From Acetobacteraceae bacterium (GTDB lineage: Bacteria > Pseudomonadota > Alphaproteobacteria > Acetobacterales > Acetobacteraceae), in assembly GCA_025356735.1 (NCBI GenBank), contig JANXRT010000262.1, forward strand, positions 1 through 9,329: 9,329 bases of DNA, given 5' to 3'. Positions 6,043-9,329 of the stretch are shown here, piece by piece. Under the pieces are notes generated by a model. It was not told where the DNA came from. It did no database searches and saw nothing but the letters and a program-made list of their open reading frames with translations. The first letter of the stretch is position 1; each line of letters opens with the position of its first letter. The translations under genes and the position numbers were made by a program.

Positions 6043-7446
6043 GTGCCAGACATACGCCACGTGGTCGTCCTGATGCTGGAGAACCGCTCGTTCGACTGCA
6101 TGCTCGGCCAGCTCTATCCGGCTTCCAAGACCTTCGACGGGCTGACCGGAATGGAAACGAACATCTGGCACAGCGGAAACGAGCCGACCACTGTTCCGGT
6201 CTGGACCGACCCGATGATGGGCCCGGGTTCCGTGCTGGTTCCCGACCCCGATCCCGGCGAGCTGTTCGCCGACATCCGTCAGCAGCTCTCGGGAACGCCC
6301 GGCTCCGGCGTTGCCATGGGCGGGTTCGTCGACAACTACATGGCGCAGCCCGCGACGGAGACGCCGTCGAGCCCGGACGCCGTGATGCACTACTTCACCC
6401 AAGCCCACGTGCCGGTAATTAGCCAGCTCGCCCGTGCCTTTGGCGTCTCGGACCGGTGGTTCGCTTCGGCGCCCTGCCAGACCTGGCCGAACCGGCTGTT
6501 CGCCCACACCGGCAGCGCCGGCGGGGATGTGAACAACACCGCGCAGCATGTGCCGTACATGATGCCGACGACGTTCGAACGGGTCGCGGCAGCCACCGGC
6601 AAGACCTGGGGCATCTACTTCCACGACGTCCCGCAGACCGCGACCCTGGGGCGGCTATGGGCCCACCCCGGCAGCTTCCACAAATTCGACGATTTCCTGC
6701 TCGATGCCGCGTCGGGCAATCTGCCCTCGTACAGCTTTGTCGAGCCGCGCTACTTTGCCGATACCGTCCACAACCGGATGCCGAACGACCAGCATCCGCC
6801 GCACAACGTCGCCGACGGCGAGGAGCTGATCGCGACCCTCTACAACGCGCTGCGCGCCGGACCCGGCTGGCGGCACACCCTGCTGATCCTGACCTACGAC
6901 GAGCACGGCGGCTGCTACGATCACGTCCTGCCGGGGAACGCCGCATCACCCGGCGGGCCGACGCCGGATGGTTTCAGCTTCGACCGGTTCGGCGTCCGGG
7001 TGCCCGCGGTCATCGTCTCGCCGTACGTGAAGGCCGGCAGCATCATCCGGGCGCCGGGTTCGACGCCGTTTGATCACACCTCGATCTTCAAGACGCTGCA
7101 GGAGATTTTCGGGCTCGACCCGTCTCCGCTCACCCCGCGCACGGCGGCGGCGCCCTCCCTGCTCGGCGCGCTGTCGGCGTCGCCGGACAATGACGGCCCG
7201 GCCAGCGTCAGCTCCGCAGCGCCCCAGGCCGATCCGGCGGAAGTGGCCCGGCTGGCGGCACTTCCGCCCAACGGCATGCAGCGGAGCCTGAGCCAGGCCT
7301 CGATCAAGCTGCCGACCCTGGGCGCGGACACCAACCTGCACATCCGACGCCTCGCCGCCGCTCCGCCGATTATGCCCGACCATCCTACGACCGGCGCCGC
7401 CGCCACGGCCGCCATCGGCCACGTCGGCGCCTTCCTCGGCAAGTAG
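6043..7446 (+). CDS. Phosphoesterase family protein (phospholipase C / acid phosphatase-like)
   Basis: This 467-residue enzyme belongs to the phosphoesterase family (PF04185), which includes bacterial phospholipases C and acid phosphatase AcpA and hydrolyses phosphodi- or monoesters with metal ions. Motifs in order are HVVVLMLENRSFD (metal site, Glu13/Asn14), SDRWFASAPCQTWPNR with Thr147 as probable nucleophile, TYDEHGGCYDHV (Asp286/Glu287), and RFGVRVPAVIVSPYV. FDHTSIFKTLQEIFG with a conserved His follows. The catalytic set appears intact. The substrate is unknown. Unlike many relatives it has no signal peptide: the catalytic core starts at residue 4, so a cytosolic role or non-classical export is implied. 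The start could be GTG 6043, with AGGA 7 bases upstream, or TTG 6037, with AGGGA 9 bases upstream; I prefer GTG. The C-terminal 90 residues are Ala/Pro-rich and probably flexible. It is probably co-transcribed with the beta-barrel gene 118 bp upstream. Confidence 0.9.
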   Translation: MPDIRHVVVLMLENRSFDCMLGQLYPASKTFDGLTGMETNIWHSGNEPTTVPVWTDPMMGPGSVLVPDPDPGELFADIRQQLSGTPGSGVAMGGFVDNYMAQPATETPSSPDAVMHYFTQAHVPVISQLARAFGVSDRWFASAPCQTWPNRLFAHTGSAGGDVNNTAQHVPYMMPTTFERVAAATGKTWGIYFHDVPQTATLGRLWAHPGSFHKFDDFLLDAASGNLPSYSFVEPRYFADTVHNRMPNDQHPPHNVADGEELIATLYNALRAGPGWRHTLLILTYDEHGGCYDHVLPGNAASPGGPTPDGFSFDRFGVRVPAVIVSPYVKAGSIIRAPGSTPFDHTSIFKTLQEIFGLDPSPLTPRTAAAPSLLGALSASPDNDGPASVSSAAPQADPAEVARLAALPPNGMQRSLSQASIKLPTLGADTNLHIRRLAAAPPIMPDHPTTGAAATAAIGHVGAFLGK

Positions 7447-7508
7447 CCCGCGGGACGCCACCTCGCTTGACGTCGACCTCCACGCAGCCCTGCGGCTCTC
7501 AGCCAGGC

Positions 7509-7601
7509 TCAGTCTTTCCCTTCCGCCATGGCGAACGGATGAGGAGCCAGCTTCGAGTCACGGGTAAGAAGCTGCATGCCTTCTTCCTGGCGGCAGCAGC
7601 C
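7509..7601 (-). pseudogene. C-terminal remnant of a PIN-domain (VapC-like) toxin
   Basis: Directly after the antitoxin stop, the minus strand continues in the same frame with CRQEEGMQLLTRDSKLAPHPFA and ends at TGA 7509-7511. The string EGMQLLTRDSKL is typical of the last strand and helix of VapC ribonucleases, where the usual text is of the form G-x-x-LLTRDxKL. About 100 residues that should precede it, with the first three acidic catalytic positions, are absent. The antitoxin stop is joined to this tail without room for a toxin start. The simplest reading is an internal deletion that removed most of the toxin gene. It could instead be chance similarity, as only about 30 residues are available. 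ATG 7577 could start a 22-residue peptide, with no sign of function. Confidence 0.5.
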
Positions 7602-7859
7602 TCAATCCGACAGGCTGAGTACCCGGCGGCTGAAAGCCGGCTCGTCGAAATCGGCCGGCAATCCGACACGAAGGCCATCAAGCCCCAGCTCGCGGCGAAC
7701 GATGGCTGCCTTCTCGAAATCCATGCCCGAGCCTGTTTGCGCCGCAACCAGCTCGACGAATGGACGGCCATGTTTGGTCACGACCACGCGCTCACCCCGC
7801 GCTGCCGCCGCGGCGGCTTCGGCGAAGCGGGCTTTGACCTGGCGTATCGACAGTTCCAC
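7602..7859 (-). CDS. Type II antitoxin, Phd/YefM family
   Basis: This 85-residue protein has the Phd/YefM antitoxin layout. The N-terminal DNA-binding part reads MELSIRQVKARFAEAAAAAARGERVVVTKHGRPFVELV, with the family's helix and the VVVTKHGRPFVEL strand-turn at residues 25-37. A C-terminal toxin-binding tail follows, ending LPADFDEPAFSRRVLSLSD. Such proteins repress their own operon and neutralise a partner toxin, often VapC-like. The start is GTG 7859, with GGGGA about 6 bases upstream; the frame extends to 7910, but those residues do not fit the family. No intact toxin gene follows: only a probable VapC tail is seen at 7509-7601. It may therefore be an orphan, perhaps kept as a regulator or as an anti-addiction factor against a related toxin elsewhere in the genome. 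Confidence 0.85.
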   Translation of the reverse strand: MELSIRQVKARFAEAAAAAARGERVVVTKHGRPFVELVAAQTGSGMDFEKAAIVRRELGLDGLRVGLPADFDEPAFSRRVLSLSD

Positions 7860-7916
7860 GATGCATCCCCGGCGTTGCTGGCCCAGGTCGGGCAGGGCAC
7901 TGACTGGCACAGCCTT

Positions 7917-7951
7917 AGCCTGTAGTCACCAGCCTGTAGTCACCCGGTGAC
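7917..7951. promoter_or_regulatory. Direct repeat plus palindrome upstream of the antitoxin, candidate operator
   Basis: AGCCTGTAGTCACC occurs twice in tandem (7917-7930 and 7931-7944). The second copy runs into the palindrome GTCACC-C-GGTGAC (7939-7951). The block lies 58-92 bases upstream of the antitoxin start, and antitoxins of this family repress their own promoters through short repeats and palindromes. It also lies in the intergenic gap before the divergent GST gene, so it could affect both. Binding is inferred. Confidence 0.4.
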
Positions 7952-8076
7952 CACAAAATGCCGATTTCGCGGTTTGAATCCACGGCAACCTCCCCTGTCG
8001 CACCGCTCCGCCTGATCCTGTAGGCTGGGCCGACCACGCGCCGCGACTCCATGCCCCCACCCCAGGAGCTTCGAAC

Positions 8077-8952
8077 ATGAGCAGCTCGACCGAATACGCC
8101 CCGCCCGCGATCTGGACCTGGAACAAGGAGAGCGGTGGCCGGTTCGCCAGCATCAACCGCCCGGTCGCCGGTCCCACGCACGACAAGGAACTCCCCGTCG
8201 GCCGCCATCCGCTGCAGCTCTACTCGTTGGGCACGCCGAACGGCGTCAAGGTCACGGTGATGCTGGAGGAGCTGCTGGCGCTCGGCCACCGGGGCGCCGA
8301 GTACGACGCCTGGCTGATCAAGATCGGCGACGGCGACCAGTTCGGCAGCGGTTTCGTCGCCATCAATCCCAACTCGAAAATCCCGGCCCTGCTGGATCGC
8401 TCCGGCCCAACCCCGATCCGGGTCTTCGAATCCGGCGCCATCCTGGTTCACCTCGCGGAAAAATTCGGCGCCCTGCTGCCGACCGAGCCGGCCGCGCGCG
8501 CCGAGTGCCTGTCCTGGCTGTTCTGGCAGATGGGCAGCGCGCCGTATCTGGGCGGCGGCTTCGGCCACTTCTATGCCTACGCGCCGACCAAGCTGGAATA
8601 CCCGATCGACCGGTTCGCCATGGAGGTCAAGCGCCAGCTCGATGTGCTCGACCGCCGGCTGGCCGAAACCGAATACCTCGCCGGCAACGCCTACACCATC
8701 GCCGACATCGCCGTCTGGCCCTGGTACGGCGCCCTGGCGAAAGGGCTGCTGTATGGCGGCGGCGAGTTCCTGCAGGTGCAGGAATACAAGAACGTCCAGC
8801 GCTGGACCGACGCCATCGCCGAGCGCCCTGCCGTCCGCCGCGGCCGCATGGTCAACCGCGTCATGGGCGATCCCGCCAGCCAGCTGCACGAGCGCCACGA
8901 TTCCGGCGATTTCGATACGAAAACGCAGGACAAGCTCGCTCCGGAAAAATAG
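8077..8952 (+). CDS. yghU: Glutathione transferase, YghU-type disulfide-bond oxidoreductase
   Basis: The 291-residue protein matches the Nu-class (YghU) glutathione transferases, cytosolic enzymes that use two bound glutathiones to reduce disulfides and organic hydroperoxides. It has the characteristic N-terminal extension of about 45 residues. A thioredoxin fold follows, with the YghU-type LYSLGTPNGVKVTVMLEEL (Thr53, Asn55 at the GSH sulfur site) and PNSKIPAL with cis-Pro103. VFESGAIL (Glu118/Ser119) binds the gamma-glutamyl group, and the C-terminal helical domain contains YLAGNAYTIADIAVWPWY. Length is as expected. The ATG has a good CAGGAG about 8 bases upstream. The gene is divergent from the antitoxin and lies 13 bp upstream of an SbcD-like gene, so those two may share a transcript. 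The symbol follows the E. coli relative; strict orthology is not tested. Confidence 0.9.
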   Translation: MSSSTEYAPPAIWTWNKESGGRFASINRPVAGPTHDKELPVGRHPLQLYSLGTPNGVKVTVMLEELLALGHRGAEYDAWLIKIGDGDQFGSGFVAINPNSKIPALLDRSGPTPIRVFESGAILVHLAEKFGALLPTEPAARAECLSWLFWQMGSAPYLGGGFGHFYAYAPTKLEYPIDRFAMEVKRQLDVLDRRLAETEYLAGNAYTIADIAVWPWYGALAKGLLYGGGEFLQVQEYKNVQRWTDAIAERPAVRRGRMVNRVMGDPASQLHERHDSGDFDTKTQDKLAPEK

Positions 8953-8965
8953 TGAACTCGAAATA

Positions 8966-9329
8966 ATGAAGTTCCTGCACGCCGCGGACATCCACCTCGA
9001 CAGCCCGATGGCCGGGCTGCGGGACCGCGCCGACCTGCCGGACGCGATGATCCGTCACTGCACCCGCCGCGCCTTCTCCGCCATGGTCGACCTGGCGCGG
9101 GCCGAGGACGTCGCCTTCGTCATCATCGCCGGCGACCTCTACGACGGCGACTGGAAGGATTTTTCCGCCGGGCTGTTCTTCGCCGCCGAGATGCGCCGAC
9201 TCGATCACCCGTGCTTCCTGCTGCGCGGCAACCACGATGCCCGCTCGGTCATCACCCGCGGCCTCAACCTGCCCGACACGGTGCGCGAATTCTCCTTTCG
9301 AACCTGCGAGACGTTCCACGTGCCCGACC
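8966..9329 (+). CDS. SbcD/YhaO-like metallophosphoesterase (DNA repair exonuclease), 3' truncated
   Basis: The first 121 residues of a calcineurin-like metallophosphoesterase are seen; the gene runs off the window. Metal-binding motifs are in the usual order: DIHLDS (Asp-x-His) at about residues 8-13, GDLYDG near 56, and GNHD near 90. The opening MKFLHAADIHLDSPMAGL and the stretch DLARAEDVAFVIIAGDLYDG fit DNA exonucleases of the SbcD/YhaO type. In known systems these pair with an SMC-like ATPase (SbcC/YhaN), which would be expected just downstream but cannot be seen. The ATG at 8966 follows the GST stop by 13 bp and lacks a strong ribosome binding site (ACTCGAAATA), so it may rely on coupling to the upstream gene. 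Confidence 0.85.
   Translation, partial: MKFLHAADIHLDSPMAGLRDRADLPDAMIRHCTRRAFSAMVDLARAEDVAFVIIAGDLYDGDWKDFSAGLFFAAEMRRLDHPCFLLRGNHDARSVITRGLNLPDTVREFSFRTCETFHVPD

Noticed and set aside
5882..6073. Repetitive peptide frame (AQGRLTP repeats) across the tandem array
   Set aside because: It arises from reading the 24-bp DNA repeat in another frame and has no plausible start signal.
7467..7925. A 152-residue plus-strand frame
   Set aside because: It is antisense to the antitoxin, whose family motif and ribosome binding site are clear.

Overview
The window is a GC-rich bacterial chromosome fragment (most genes look like 63-70% GC, with strong G/C third positions). Branched-chain-type periplasmic binding proteins with a twin-arginine-like leader, a 2-hydroxychromene-2-carboxylate isomerase-like DsbA-fold protein, a small Lys-rich protein beginning MGKGDKQ and G/C-rich intergenic hairpins fit an alphaproteobacterium. 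An Acetobacteraceae/Rhodospirillales-like host is my best guess, from recognition rather than a search.

Layout. (1) Positions 2-634 (+) hold the C-terminal part of a type 1 periplasmic substrate-binding protein. (2) A convergent minus-strand pair at 1827-698 encodes a 46-residue basic protein followed by an aldo/keto reductase with a complete catalytic tetrad. (3) Diverging from it on the plus strand are a four-helix membrane protein, a DsbA-fold HCCA isomerase-like enzyme and a complete second substrate-binding protein (1963-4254). They are tightly spaced and probably co-transcribed, at least the first two. (4) Positions 4255-5003 are mostly non-coding: a hairpin-rich block, a possible 73-residue minus-strand ORF and an AT-rich stretch with promoter-like sequence. 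(5) Positions 5004-7446 (+) encode a protein resembling the heme-binding/nitrobindin-like beta-barrel group and a phospholipase C/acid phosphatase-type phosphoesterase. Between them is a 4 x 24 bp tandem repeat that reiterates the last codons and the stop of the first gene. (6) On the minus strand, 7859-7602 is an apparently intact Phd/YefM-type antitoxin. It is followed directly by what looks like only the C-terminal tail of a PIN (VapC-like) toxin. (7) Positions 8077-8952 (+) encode a YghU-type glutathione transferase, followed 13 bp later by the N-terminal part of an SbcD/YhaO-like metallophosphoesterase that runs off the window.

How the genes relate. There is no single pathway. Two solute-binding proteins with no permease or ATPase in view, a GSH-type isomerase fold, an aldo/keto reductase and a YghU transferase suggest uptake and redox or detoxification metabolism. 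The beta-barrel/phosphoesterase pair looks like a transferable module in a compositionally distinct setting. I saw no RNA gene, CRISPR array, IS element or intact mobile element. The most notable signals are the stop-codon-containing tandem repeat, the orphan antitoxin with its toxin remnant, and the beta-barrel/phosphoesterase pair.
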